NCBI GenBank assembly: GCA_003194525.1 | Contig: NBIV01000276.1 | Coordinates: forward strand, 43,466-107,465 | From: Gracilariopsis chorda | Lineage: Eukaryota > Rhodophyta > Florideophyceae > Gracilariales > Gracilariaceae | Direction of reading: 5' to 3' | Length of the DNA: 64,000 bases | Made by a program: the position numbers and the translations under genes | The notes under the pieces: generated by a model | Told to the model about the DNA's origin: nothing | The model's database searches: none | What the model saw: only the letters and a program-made list of their open reading frames with translations | Shown: positions 20,171-32,999 of the stretch, piece after piece | Numbering within the stretch: position 1 is the first letter of the stretch | How the letters are laid out: each line of letters starts with the position of its first letter

Positions 20171-21595
20171 ACAAGTCGAAAGTCTCTGTAAAGCGAAAGC
20201 GTTTAATCTTTGTATGCGAAGAAAAGTTAGAGTCGTTTCAGCTGGTTTCTCTCTCTTTTGGCTTGGGAAACGTTGGTTCTATATCGTCAGAGAGGTTTTG
20301 CTGCTTGTTTCGTGCGATATCCGCGGCTGAATGAGAGTCGTTCATCGTGGACACGTAGTCTACGGAAGTAGTCGTCACGCTTTCTGTCTTACAGACTGTA
20401 CGAGAAGTTTCTAGTAGAAACCAGAGCGCAGACGAGATTTCGTATGCATTCGTGGTACAATTCTCGGCCACGACGGTCACGTAAAATTCGTGTACGCTCT
20501 GTATACGATATTTTTACGAGATTTGGCTGTGCTTAAAGTCTCTATAGTCTTGGGATCTCTTCCTCTCTTGCCAGTTCAAAAAACATACCTACAATAAGAG
20601 CAAGACTACCCGTGCTGTAAATTATTGAAAAAAGCTATACTTTAGCCATTTTGCCATCTCTACAAGTGTGCTATATCTACTTTTCACACTTAAAATTTGG
20701 CGTTCAGCTGTATTTCAAAATCTATCTCGTGCAAATATACATTTCGATATAGCACACCACCGCCGTCAAAAGAATAAAAAACAGCAATTCAGCAACCAAT
20801 CATATTTCAAGCTCTGTATGTGCCAAATCAGAGCCGCATTCAAAGCCTTTGCTTTTCTTTGCGCCAAGCTTTCGGTCCAAGCATTTGTGCCAAGACAATA
20901 GAACATTCCAGGAGCCATGGTGGTATCAACTTCAACAACCCAACCGGAACTCTTCTTCGTGAAGTGTTCTACGCCAAATAATCCCCTATCGTCTTCTTAT
21001 CGGTGATATACCAACTACAGATCCTACGATTGCTGTATCTGACACTCATTAACATACAACCTTATGAAGAGCATGGCAGCTTAGAGAAATACTCGGGCAC
21101 TTATTAATATCCCAAATTAGTCCGGCTCACCTCATGTATAAGAATGTATGAGATGTGGTTGGCCCAAGCGACGAAAAATACAGGTGTGCCACGGATGTTG
21201 GTGTACAACTGATCACCATAGGTGGATAAATAGGAACTCACTATCTAGTTATTTATTCTTTCTACCTGTTTTCACCAAACGCGACAGTGCTTTAGTGCCT
21301 CGGTGTCGCCCTCGTCGCACCAGTAAACGCCTAACCAAGGTCTTGGTTCTAAACTTTCCGCCTATGATGGTTTTCAACTTCTCTGCGAGGAATACTTCGT
21401 AGCCATCGGTAGGTCATCCACCTTTTTCTTCTACAAAACCCATTATTAGGATTCTTATCACCTGCAACTGTCAGGTTTGACCTTGCGTAAGGAATATCAC
21501 CTTGCCGAATTAATCGTCATTCTTGTCCCCCGCTCTTTTCTTTTTTCAATTTTCCTCTTTTGAGTGGTACAATCGCCACTCACGTGCATTGCACT
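20171..21595. other. No gene recognised
   Basis: Short frames on both strands (minus 20238-20480, plus 20668-20901, plus 21148-21402) lack recognisable motifs. Nothing repeat-like stands out. Confidence 0.4.
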
Positions 21596-21599
21596 GGCA

Positions 21600-24090
21600 G
21601 TTTGGCCAAGCTCTTCACTTGGTCTACCCCCGTAGAGACGGCATAGGCCTTGGTATTAAACTCGGCTTAGCTGTTTCTACCACCTGAGAGGGCTCTATAA
21701 ATCATTACGTCTCAAGGGAGGAAGAACTCGAACATATTTGTTATCCCTCTTTGAGGTTTGTTCGCTTTGCTCGCCGAAATATATCATGATTCCAGTTTTA
21801 TCGGTTTTGTTGTGTCCTGAAAGTCCTCGTTTACGAAGCATGCTATCACTTGCAGCCGCTTCAACCATAATAGTGACCTTCCTGATGATCGGTGTTTGTC
21901 GAAGGCTCCGATTCTAACGGCACATAACCTGGCCGTCAAGAATGCTTCTAGATTGACGGGCCAAGGACAGGAATCCCGGAATCTTCCACCAGCTCTACTG
22001 GACAACTTGACACCCAATTTAGGGCCGTCTACGACAGTTACTGCTGTAGCCAAAATACCTGTACGATCTGGGACTGTTGAGAAGAGCTGGTTTGCGCGCC
22101 TGGACGAGCAGCTTCGCAATTTGCCTACTGCTCACAACCACCTTGTCAGAGAATACCCCACATTTCTTGAAGTGGTTGAGGAGAATTTTGTAGTTCATGT
22201 AACCGAGGATCTCCGTCTGATACGATAGGACGCCAACAGCATGCTTGAATGGTTCGGTGGACCTTTTCTTCGTTCAAGTCATCCAGATTCGATTGGGTAG
22301 ATTTCATGCCCGTTTGGAGACGTTGTAGCAAAACATCTTGGCTGACGCACCTGCGGCGGCGGACGCTGAAGCTTTTTCACAGCGTACTGAAATCAAAGAG
22401 CAGCGGAAGGACCGCAGGAAGCAGAGATCGGGAAAAAGGAGATATTCCATTCCATCATTGACTTCTTCATATTCTTCTACGAGTGACTCGAATAGTTCCG
22501 TAAGCTTGGATTCCGAAGCCGGCAACAATCGCCGAGGACGCTCTTTCAGTTCTAAGAGGTAGTTTGCCACCGAAAGTGCTGTTCGCGCCCGGGCAAGGGG
22601 CAAGAAGCACTCAGGACTCAACGAGCTGGACCCTACGAACCCAATGTATCAGAAGTTGTTTTTGTACCGATATGATTGGTTGGAGGATACCTCGATGGAT
22701 GGAACGGACTGTGACACTGGTAGAGTGCGAGATTGCATCACGCGAATGCAGCTCTCAATCCTTAACAAGACCTTTTCTGGAGAAGACCCCGTTCTGATCT
22801 TGGACTTCCTTCCTGGATTCGTGGCGGAAGCCGACATAATATGGTTGAAAGAAGCTCAGGCTTACATGACTTTGCCTTACTTTGAATGAGATGCGGCTGA
22901 AGACCAATTCAACTCTGTAAGAGGCTCTAGTCGTGCCTCCGAAGGAAGGGTTAGCTGCTCGCCAGAAGCTGTGAAGTGCCTGCTGCAGTCATTTTCAGCG
23001 AATCTGCGAGACACCACCCAGAAGCCCAGTGAGCTGGAAACCGACTATTTTGTACGCCTGAACAAGGCTTTCCATCGATGTTGTAACGTCAACCCCGCTG
23101 CGGAGCGGTGCAAGATAATCATCGACGGAATGAACCCAGCCATCAAAACCCTTGTCAGAAGATACCAGGAAGACTGGCCCAAGCTGACCTACCTCAACTT
23201 CGTGCAGTGCGCCCGTGAAGAGGGCGACGCACTTCGTGCTCGTAACCCTCAGCAGAGGTCGAAGCCGGTGAAAGAGTTGATATTGGAGGATAATTCCAAT
23301 TCTCTATTGCTTATAGTGGAGGAACCAACCGAGCTGAGGTACGACAACGTCCATATCACACAGGGCGATGGTGTTTCGGTCCTGATGTTGGAACTTCGGT
23401 CTACCTTAGACGGAACATACGCGACTGCGCTAGAGTACGACCTGTTGTATGCCAGCAATGGTAGATCCCAGGATCCCTGAATCCCGTATGCCAACGATTA
23501 CACCCGCAAACAGTGGCCTGGTGGGCAGAACCCCCGCTCAGCATGACAGGCTCCTGGCAATTGGAACGTAGACTTGAGCACCTCGGTGATGTTTACTATC
23601 TGTCATTTGTGCTAAACGTATGCTACACCTCCTCGCAGTGTCTCTATGCAACCCGGTATCTCCGGAAGGTAGTCGCAAATTACGAGGCGTTAACTCCGAA
23701 TGAGAAACCATCTGTCCCAGCAGCTTACTACCTGCGGACCAAGACAGACTTTTAGCAATCAGTGCCTACTGTTTCTTTCCGGAGAACCGTACTAACTTCT
23801 CCGACCAACCCCCGTCACCGGAAGATGGATCCAAACCCCGCTTCTGCGAATAACCAAGGCCGGACTGGCCAAGCCCTTGTGATCGAGGAACCTGAGCAAC
23901 AATCTCAGAAGACCCTTCCGCAGGGAAACTAATCGAAGGAGTCTCCTTTTCTGGAGAGGCATCCTCAGAGTCGAGATTGTTTACGCCCGAGGCGCCATCG
24001 CCTTGCTCCCCGGTGAAGATCCTCTCGAGGAAGACACTAGAAGGACGCGGAAGGTGTGATTCGTTTTGGTCGCGCATGCCGTTTCTCAAC
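21600..24090 (+). pseudogene. Decayed Gypsy gag with leader and LTR-like trace
   Basis: A second, older relative of the chromovirus at 4.6-14 kb, in the opposite orientation. A leader stretch (CCCTCTTTGAGGTTTG near 21750) matches the first element's leader, and weak LTR similarity lies just before. Gag segments recur over several frames: RMQLSILNKTFSGEDPVLILDFLPGF, FVAEADIIW, EDQFNSVRGSSRASEG, DYFVRLNKAFHRCCNVNPAAER, KIIIDGMNPAIKTLVRRY, VVANYEALTPNEKPSVPAAYYLR. Stops lie at 22887-22889 and elsewhere, with several frame changes. No protease, reverse transcriptase or integrase follows, so only the gag end remains. The element is cut near 24090. Confidence 0.87.
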
Positions 24091-24219
24091 GTGTGAGAAT
24101 GTTAAGGTGGAGAATATACGTAACGAGTAGAAACAATTAAAGCTTATTGCCACACATTTATTGTCACCAATATGGACTCATGCAAAGCTAAACAAGATCA
24201 GTTGTAGATTTGTACCAAG

Positions 24220-27200
24220 TTACGAGGCGTAGAAAATGAGAATGGCCCTGCAGTCTGTTGTTGTCAACCAGGAATGGAAAAGTTGGTCTTGTTGCTCTTT
24301 TTTAGCAGATTCGGATGTACTGCTCGTAGCAATATTGTTCAACTGAGAGTTGGGTTCTTCGTCAAAGAGGTTGAGTGCAATGGTAGTGCACATGTCTTGG
24401 GAGATGCGCCAGAGAAGCCATGCAATCTCGCGCAGTGGGATAAGCTCACACGCCCGAGTATCATATGTTTTGGGGTCTGAATAGGTCTTGAGTTCCTTGC
24501 AGTATCCCATATGCATTTGTAGCAGGTATTTGGTAGATTCTTGTTGTGTGGGCACTCAACCGCATGGTCGGAGTCCGGGAAGCATTGATAGCATCGAAAA
24601 GATGCATAGGAGCATACATGATTTTCTTTGGTTACGGGAGATTGAGTTTGGTTAAGACACGGAACGCATAAAGAGTGGAGACAGCGTGCTTTCTTGTGAA
24701 TGAGGCGCACAATGCGAGCGGGCGGAATTGAGTTGATGCGATAGAAGAAGGAAGCGGAAATATTAGAATAAAGTGGGATGTTGTGCCCCTCCGAAGAAGA
24801 GAAAGAAGTGATGAAGGGCAGCGAAGACGAGAGAAAGTTGTTGGTTAGGCGTTTGAATGAATTGGCGGCTGCGGACGCCGAAGGGAGTGGTTGTAGCGAG
24901 GGTAGAGAACCAATGTATGGCGACATCTGAAGATTTGTGCTCGGGTCAGGTAGGATGAAGGGTGATATGTCAAGTGAGGTGGTACCTGTGGAGGCTGTGG
25001 GTGTCTGATTTGGAGGGGAGGGTGTGGGTTTGGCAGGGTGTGACGGTGTATTTGGTGCAGACTTGTTTTGGGTAGGTGCCATGGGAAAGAGGTTGGAAGT
25101 TGCGAAGATTTTTTCGCAAATGTCAAAGTTCACAGCGTCTTCGGTGAATAGGCAAACGCCTGGTTCAGTTCCATAGCAGTTATGGAACTGCGATGGAACT
25201 GAACCAGGCGTTTCCATCCACCTCTTCATTTGGTTCCAGTGGTCTGTGGCAAGCGAGTCGAGTTAAGATCGGGCGATGTCATTAGGGTTCACCAAAGTAT
25301 ATCCTGTATCATTTTGAAGTACGGGTTTGAGTACATGGTGATGCACTGTGCGTTTCGGCTGTCACGACCAGCCCTGCCGGCCTGCTGGGCCAGGTTGGCC
25401 AGACTGGCACAGAATCTTAAAATAAACTCTAGCCGAACGTTTGGCGTATCGAGTCCTGTTCCAGAGGCGGAAGTGCAAGTCATGAAAATAACGGTTTGGG
25501 TTTCGGCAGCGGATGGCAGAACGGAGAAGCGATGGAGCCAGCCGGCGTGTGGTTTATCCTTTTTCGTGGTCGGATAAGCCGGTCTGATAATAAAGGCAAA
25601 TGAAAGATGTGGGAGGGAACTGGTGAGATATTGTTCCTTGTACGTATTGTTGAATGACGTGGTGTAGTTGTTCTGTAGCGGAGCGCGTACGTGTGAGGAG
25701 CATGATGCGGACCAAGGATTCAGTACTGGCCGTGAGCAATGTTGATACTTGTTGTTGGAAGTACGGTACGCCTGCCTGAAGCAGATGTTGGAACAAGCTT
25801 TGATAGGTACCTGCGGCAGTACGAAGGCGAGGAGTTTTTACGCTTGGCGAAGCGTCGTACACGGAGAAGCAGATATTTCTATGGGCGGCGGAAGTTTTAT
25901 ACAGGTAAGCTGTTGGTATTGAGAGCGTCGATAGCAGAATTGGACGATTGCGGGGCGGCACTGTGGCACTGAGCAGTACACGGGGTATATGGGGGGGTAC
26001 CATGGAAAGTGCATTGTGGATTTGCGCGAGGGATGGGCGCGAGGGATGGGCGCGAGGGATGGGCGGAAGTGTTGCCATAAAAGAAATACATGCAATTCAT
26101 CCACCACGATGCCGGCCGGTTTTGTTTTTGCAACAAGCGTTGAAGCAGAGAGTTGAAAGAGGCGGAGTCAAGCACTTCGACTAACAAAATATGAAAATCC
26201 GCAAATGTTTCTGTGCCACTACTGGTGTGCGAGGATGTGCTGCTTTGAAGCTGAAAGGCTGCTGCAAGTTGTTCATGCTGATTATGGAGGGCTTTGAGAG
26301 AAACGATAATGATGGAGGAGTATGAGCCCTTCTCCATGTACATCCGGAGCAGTACAGACTTTGTTTTACCGGAGGAGCTCAGAGTGATCATAAGCTTTTT
26401 TCCGCGCTTTTCAAACACGGCGACCATAACGTTAAACTGCTTAGGTAATTTAAACAATGAGGAGCCATTCGCAAGCATTTGTCGGAGTCCATTGAGGAAC
26501 ATGCCAAGTGTTTCTTCGTAATTGAGCGGTGGCGATGTATGGAGCGATGCACCACCGCGTGGGAGCTGGGATGGGAGTGAGCGGTTGCAGATTAGAGAGA
26601 ATGAGCGGCCAGGGGTACAAAGACGTCGTTCGGCAGATTGTGAGGGCGGTGCGGAGGTAAGATAGGTTGTAATGCGGAAATTGGGCCCTAGGCGGGAGGG
26701 GTGGTGCTCTATTTTCAGGAGTGTCACCACAAGAGCGCTTCTCTGTGGCGTGCTTGCTCAAATTGAGTAGTGAGTGCCATTTGCTGGACCAGTCTTTGTA
26801 CTTGCTGAGCTCGGTGTGTGTCATTCCACTTAAATCGTGTGGGGTGCGTGCGTACACCAGTTCCGCAGTATGTGCCGTGTGCCCCGCTTAACTATGCACG
26901 GTGGAGATGAACTCTTCGAGGATTGCCTTAGAGAGCGTTTCAACAATGTCGTTTGCAGCGGTGGAGGAAGTGAGAGCGTTGATTTCTACTGTGAAGTTGT
27001 GGTACACGGCAAAGGTGAGTTTAAACCCAGCATCGAACAGAGTAGAGTTGACGATTCAGCGAATGTTTCTAGCGTCAAGTGGCATTCTTTGGGTTGAGAG
27101 TATACACCAATATGCCCGTTTTTTGTGTTTCGCAGAGTATAGCTGAAACAAACCAGATTTCGATCCGGCGAATGGGCTTCAAGTAAGTAAGAAGGAGTTC

Positions 27201-29240
27201 ACCTGTATTTGGGTCTGGGAAGCGTGGAATTGGGCGAGCCCCTCCTTCAGCGTTTTGTGTTTTGAGATAGCGCTTGATTATAACGGGTTGAGAGTCGAGA
27301 GGTATGAGGCAGCGTTGTTGAAACAAGTATTTGTCGAGACGATACGAATCGATCTCGGTTCCGCGGGCTCAGCAGCTGGATTCAAAGTTGAGAACGACCA
27401 GGGGCCGCTCCTGGACTTTTTGTGCGCATGCGAGCCAGCGGGTGAGAGCTGATGTGTCGAAATGGATACCAGCAATGAGAACGCTGGCGGTATCGTTGGG
27501 TGGCAATGAGAGAGCTTGGAGCGAATGGTGCGATGTGTTTCCAGATGGGTTTATTAGGCATTGCAGTACATACTGCATGCAGGTCTGTAGAAAGGAGCCA
27601 TTGTGCGTTTGTTGGAGTAAGGAGAAGCAGGGGGATTTGTTTGAGGTTTGGTCTTTTAGTGCGTGGATTTGGGTTGTGAATGCAGTGGGGAAGGGAGATA
27701 ACAGTAGCAGATCATCAATGATGATGTCTTAAAGTTTGGCGTGGAGCGTTTTGACGATAGAGCCCAGTGCGGGCAGACCCAAGTGAATGTGGCGGACGAT
27801 GCAATAGTGCGGATGCATATTGCAGTCCAAGAACGACACGTTGATGCATCTTTTGGTTGCGATGTTCATAGCAAAGCTGAGGGTATTGCGGATGAAGGAA
27901 AAATAATTGTCTGATTGCACTTCAACCGACAATTCCACTTGCTTCATCTCGCAAGTAAGCTAATGAGGGGTTTTCCTTGCTGCGTGGTGAGTTTATGCAA
28001 GTAATGGATGGCGCATGCTTCCACTCCGTATTCGAGAGCGGCGAGCAGATGGGTGAGCTCGTCGGAACTAGCAAAGCGGTAGCGCTCGTTGTGTTGGTAG
28101 TTGGCATCTTCGGCGTTATGAACCAGCACAGAGGGGGCTGCAATAAAGTTGCGCACAGTGAGTGTATGCGTAGAAGCATACGGGCGGTGCGTCTGCAGAA
28201 ACTGGGCAGTGAGCGCGCTGTGTAAGAGTTTAGGTTTTAAGTTAACTCTGTGAAGGCAAACTGTAGTGTTCTGCGCTTGTGAAACCAGGTTGACGTCATG
28301 CTCGTGGCCTTTTCTTGTGAATACCAAGCGACGGACAATATCAGAGGCGTAGCGTTTGAGCGTCTCCTGCGAGACGCTACCGAAATTGCTTTCGGAGCGT
28401 TTGTTGTGCTTTTGTAGAAACAATGGCGGAATGGTGCACATGAGAAATGAAACTTTGGTGAGGTATATCAAAACATTGTTGGGCATAGCAGCCATTGCAT
28501 CGATGTCGCTTGCACATGTTGGATTTGTGAGTACGGTTGCGTCTTTGAGGCTGACAGAAACAGACTGAAGAATGATGTCTAGCTTGGTGCACGCAATGAA
28601 GATGTAGGGTTTTTGTTGTGCTTGTGGTTGTAGGTGCAGATGATTGGTTTGACTATGTAAGCTGCTTAAGCTTTTGAAGAAGTTGATCACTGCTTTTTCG
28701 GTTTTGTGTTCTGGTTGCAGTATTTGTCGGGGTTTAGAGGTTGTGTTCGGGTTGGGGAATTGCGTGGGCTATGACAGTATCGGTGCTGGTGGTTGGGACG
28801 GCAGTGTTTGGGGTAGACGTGGTTGCTGCAGAGTGTTGACCGTTCGGATAGACAGCTGAATGAGTTTGATTATGGTTCCAACGGGGGAGGCGTAGCTAAC
28901 CACAAACAGCAGACGGCAAGGGCCGCCAAAAATAGTGTGCGGTTTTACGGTGCTTTGATTTGATGTTTGTTCTATTAGCCAAGGAACCGAATGCGCGTGA
29001 CTGGAATGTGTGTCTGTGATATGCTCATGGAGATGCTGAAGGTCAATGTGGCAGGAGGGGCTCTGCACGCAGCAGTAGCCGTTCAACATTTGTAGCCCGG
29101 CTAGTGGGCACAGAAACCCACGTTTTGGATCGGCACTTCCGGATCATACGATATACATAGCGGGTGGAGAGTGTTGTGCTTACAAACTTCAGTTCTGCGG
29201 GTTGACATGATGTCCGATGCCTTGCAAGCCTCTTCAAGTG
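24220..29240 (-). pseudogene. RecQ-type helicase resembling telomere-linked helicases, heavily decayed
   Basis: Read from 29240 down to 24220 on minus. A Cys/His region comes first (CCVQSPSCHIDLQHLHEHIT), then QETLKRYASDIVRRLVF and DPNTGELLLTYLKPIRR, parts of the long N-terminal region seen in fungal subtelomeric RecQ proteins. Helicase motifs follow: a damaged Walker A LSSSGKTKSVLL (26357-26391), MVDELH (DExH box, 26092-26107), VLLSATVPPRNRP (motif III, ~25950), GTGLDTPNVRL (motif V) and QQAGRAGRD (motif VI, ~25380-25480). A C-terminal Cys-rich tail (CYQCFPDSDHAVECP, NTCYKC) completes the layout. Almost every module is in a different frame, so it cannot encode an active helicase. Mobile-element helicases are the alternative family. 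Confidence 0.8.
25155..25212. repeat. 58-base near-perfect hairpin inside the helicase pseudogene
   Basis: Outer arms 25155-25174 and 25193-25212 are perfect 20-bp inverted repeats. Inside them GCAGTT (25176-25181) pairs with AACTGC (25186-25191) around ATGG, leaving a single A/G mismatch in the whole stem. It could form a cruciform or be a foldback created by a repair event. Confidence 0.9.
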
Positions 29241-30092
29241 GCAGGAATTGCGGCTTCAGCAGATGATAGCCCACGGCACGTCGTGGGGGGATGCCAGATT
29301 TTTAGTTGATGCACAGGGCGAAGAAGCTGATGGAGTGAATGCCAAGGATGATAACAGTGTCGAGCGGGTTGGTGAAGGAAAAAGATGCATTTCGTTCTTT
29401 ATCCGCGATATGCCCAACTGACTTTGAGATTATGGCGATAGCGTTGGGTTTGGGACGGTTGAATTGTGGGGTTTTGGCGTTTGGAGCCGGAACGGGCTGG
29501 ATAGAGTCCAGTCTTATGTAGTTATCGTGCGAAGTAAGGTTGTTCATATTTGTATGCTTTAGGGTGCTCAAGGTTTGCTTGCTTTCGTAGTAAGACCGCG
29601 TGGAATGATATCTGCAGAAGGGAAGGAGATAAAATGAAATGCAGAGCAGGAGATAGAAAAAGAGAGAGGTTTAGGCGGGTGGTTTTAGCGTGCAGTTGAG
29701 TTGTACGCGTTTCTGGGGGGAGGGGAAGATATGGGAAGGGGTTTCTCAGAGGCGGGTTAGTGGGCTTTTTGTGGTAATGTTTGTAAGGGGCTTGCGCAAA
29801 GGCACAGCGGTGTGGGATGGTTGGCTTCAGCTCGCTCATACAGCGTCGGAAGTATGAGCTCGCATATGTTGTGAGACTAGTACTGGCAAAATATGTATAC
29901 TACGAGGTGCCGAGGGAAAGCGGGGGTGGTCTAATATATGTACGAGTTGGTTTAGGATCACACATGACGTCATACATAAACTGTAATTGGTTTCAAGATA
30001 AGGTGGGGGGTTTGGTGTGTGTCGGGTGGTGCACATGCCCATGCCCACACTTGCAATGAGCCGGTACACAGGGCATTACGCCACAGCTTTTC
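29241..30092. other. Possible helicase 5' region, nothing certain
   Basis: Minus frames at 29302-29571 and 29522-29839 are Pro/Thr/Asn-rich and could be the disordered start of the helicase gene upstream of its zinc region. They carry no recognisable domain. Confidence 0.3.
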
Positions 30093-31142
30093 ATGTCGAT
30101 AGCTACAAAGATCACTGTTCTTTATCTGACTGTTGGCGGTAACCACCGAAACATTCTTGGTTCTCGCTGGCTGGTTCCATTCTTTGATTGCCTGGTTCTT
30201 GATCTCTCCAGCGTTCTCTCCCGTCATAGAGTATTAAAGAATGAGACATTGATCACCCTGGCTGTAGAAGATGAAGAAGAACGACCGTCTCCGTATACGA
30301 TAATGAATCATGTGATGGTCCTGAAATCGCTAGAAGGGTCGTTGCGTTCGCAGCTATACCGAGAAGATCCAATCAACTTTGCATCTACGAAGGTTAGTGT
30401 ACCTAACACTAAGCGCCGGGAACTTTTGACTCCATACTGGAGGCAGATAAACCCGAACTACAATGATGAAGAGGGTTTTATCTTCGAACCTACGCGAAGC
30501 TCCGACTAGTATCTTCTCGCTGCTCAACGACTGCTAGCGTCTGGGGTTGCTGTTCAGCTACGGAACTGGGAAGACATGGTTTTTGTGACTTTTTCAAAGA
30601 TGGAACTTTGTCATGCATCAACAGTTTTCACTGAAGAGCTTCGGACCATCGTAAACTACCGGTTCTCAAAATCAGCCTGGCAGACAAAGAAGTGCACATT
30701 TACTGCCTAGAAACGGAGTCTCGCAGATATAAGGAGTGAATTGAAGTCTGGAGCAAAGGCTAGTCTTAGAAGTGATGCGCGGGGAATCACTTCTAAATCT
30801 ACGAAATCCTATTCCGTACCTCTCCGGTCAATTATTAAGCTGTTAAATCATCCTCGGGTCAACACCTAAGCAAAACACAACCTACGGGCATCAAAACTAA
30901 ATCCTGTGCGTTGGCTAGGTCTCCGTCCTCGTTCCTCTACCACGAAGCCCCCAGAACAATTTTTGCCTCACCGAGAACGCCAACCAGATCTGAAGGACGG
31001 TGTAAAAGGTGTTCTGGAACGGATTTATACATCAAAGAAGTGTCCCAGGCCAACTTTCCGCTCCGTACCGGCTTCAAAACCGATTATCGAAGTCTCTGTT
31101 GAGAAAGATTGTACCGTGAATCATTTGAAGAGGCCGAGATAA
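30093..31142 (+). pseudogene. Unrecognised protein remnant
   Basis: One plus frame extends from 30093 to 31142 with stops at 30507, 30708 and 30867. It reads TIMNHVMVLKSLEGSLRSQLYREDP, ELLTPYWRQINPNYNDEEGFIFEP, MELCHASTVFTEELRTIVNYRFSKSAWQ and ends in a basic, Pro-rich tail. Codon choice and length argue for former coding. I do not recognise the family; the basic tail might bind nucleic acid. Confidence 0.45.
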
Positions 31143-31339
31143 TCTGAAATATTCTCTGGTATGCCTGCAAAGCTGAGGAAGAGGTCCATGTGCTCTGCTG
31201 TGAAGGATGATGTTGAATCGTTGCAGTTTACTGCCCTTCCAGGCAACGAGGGCCCTTCTGCGAAAGTAGAAACAAGCATGATCGACGAAGCCAAAAAGCC
31301 AAGAGATAGCAAGGCAATTGTTAGAGTGGCAAAAAAGGG

Positions 31340-31700
31340 TGAGAAGGGCCTTCGGCCCTACCACTCTTGACTGCAGTTGTGACGTCTGCATCTTGCCTGC
31401 AGGAAAGAGTGGTAGCGCCACCCTACCACAATTTCTTGCAGTTGTGATGTCTGCATCTTGCCTGCAGGAAAGAGTGGTAGTGCCGGCCTACCTTTCTTTC
31501 CTGCAGTTGTGACGTCTGCATCTTGCCTGCAGGAAAGAGTGATAGGGTCAGAGCTTGAGCGCTTTCACTTTCACTTGAACACTTTCCTGCAGTTGTGATG
31601 TCTGCATCTTGCCTGCAAGAAAGAGTGGTAGGGCCGCCCTACCATTCTTTCGTGCAGTTGTGACGTCTGCATCTTGCATGCAGGAAAGCGTGATAGGGCC
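31340..31700. repeat. 65-bp foldback tandem array, five units
   Basis: The core GCAGTTGTGA(C/T)GTCTGCATCTTGC recurs at 31373, 31438, 31503, 31589 and 31654 (spacing 65, 65, 86, 65). Each core is framed by inverted arms: CCCTACCACTCTT...CTGCAG on the left and CTGCAGGAAAGAGTGGTAGGG-type on the right, so each unit can fold on itself. A half unit (TGCAGGAAAGAGTGATA) occurs alone at 48335-48351. Confidence 0.85.
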
Positions 31701-31726
31701 GGAGCTTGAGCGGTCACAAACCTGAA

Positions 31727-31760
31727 AATCAAACGTTTTGGTTGTCCAAAACGTTTGATT
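31727..31760. repeat. Perfect 15-bp hairpin
   Basis: AATCAAACGTTTTGG (31727-31741), loop TTGT, exact reverse complement 31746-31760. It follows the foldback array and is not coding. Confidence 0.9.
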
Positions 31761-31979
31761 ATCAATAGCGCAAAACGTTGGCGAACCAAAATGCTCAAAA
31801 AATGAACTTGAAGCACGATTCTGGGTGTTGCAGCAGTTTGCGCCAAAAAAACGAAATCGTGCATTTTACTAATTTTTTAAGGGGTGCAAAGGTCCTTGTT
31901 GCACAAATCCTTAGTTAGGTTAGATGGTGAGTATTAGGATACCAAGCAGACGAACGATAAAGAGATAGAGGAGACATAG

Positions 31980-32700
31980 GTCGTGCAGCAATGAAATAGA
32001 CGTTGCGTTTAAACTTGAAGATATCTCTGAGTTTTTCGATACAAAAAGGGAGAAAGTTGCTCTTGAGCCCCATAAGAAAGATGAAGAAAAAGAACAAGAA
32101 CAAGAAAAACAAGAAAAACAAGAAGACCAAAAAAAGAAAGAAGTGGGAGAAGTAGAACAAGGCGGAGAAGAAGACGAAAAATAGAAAGAGGCAGCAGAGA
32201 AAGAAAGGAAAGAAGAGAACCGGCAAAGACAAGAAGACAAGAAAACCCCAAATGCTGAAAAGAAACCAAGCGATGACTTTAAGATGCCGGTGCTCTCTTG
32301 ACAACGAACCGTACAACCGCGAACAGAATTGCTGTTATTGCTGTCCCTCTTAAGGAAGCCGTCCCACTTGCACTTAAAAGGAATCAAGAAGAGATTCTCG
32401 GTGTCTCACCGTGTCAGACTCAAGATGGTATATCTTCGAATACTCTATTCATAAGCGAGGGTGCATCTGCAACTTCTGCCGCAGATGAAAAGATACGCTC
32501 TACCATTTTGGCTTACAAAGGCAACCAAGAAGATGATCCGAAGAAGATTATATCGCGTTATACTCTTACCAGTGATATGAAAGGAATTGATGAAGAAGGC
32601 CATATGTTCTACGATCATGAAATGGTGTTTCTTATAGTAGTGTTTCAATTAAGTTTGGGTTTCCGCTTGGTTCTGACCAAATCTTTGAACAAGTAGGGAA
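31980..32700 (+). pseudogene. Lys/Glu-rich low-complexity protein remnant
   Basis: A plus frame begins NEIDVAFKLEDISEFFDTKREKVALEPHK and runs into a long Glu/Lys/Gln-rich stretch (KDEEKEQEQEKQEKQ), with stops near 32182 and 32300. An overlapping frame (32298-32696) carries RNQEEILGVSPCQTQDG and ends in the dispersed repeat. It could be a charged linker of a nuclear or cytoskeletal protein. Family unknown. Confidence 0.35.
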
Positions 32701-32990
32701 AATGCTGTATATACGTTTTTCATGCCTTCAGTGGATGAAAAAGCTCTGTGTACCAGTTATGAAAGAAACGCTTGAGCTCAAGAAACGTGGCTGATTTTTA
32801 TAGCTTTGTTGGTTCGGCTAAAAACCAAGCGCACACTTCAAACAATTAGTATTTGGCAACGCCGTTTGCGATTGCTATTGGGCATATATGGCACGTGCCG
32901 TGTGCACGTCGTGTAAGATGGAGAATTGAGCGCAGGTTCAAAGGTTTAGCGCTTCAATGCAGGGTGTCCCAGCGCTTTGTTTTACCCAGT
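32640..32990. repeat. Dispersed direct repeat, copy 1
   Basis: About 350 bases, clearly similar to 50795-51150 in the same orientation, including TTTCATGCCTTCAGTGGATG, TTGAGCTC-AGAAACGTGGCT and ATGGCACGTGCC. Copy 2 has an extra segment near its start. Confidence 0.8.
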
Positions 32991-32999
32991 GCTAATCTG

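Noticed and set aside
31340-31700. CRISPR-like array
   Set aside because: Units are contiguous repeats without unique spacers, each unit is itself a foldback, and the context is eukaryotic.
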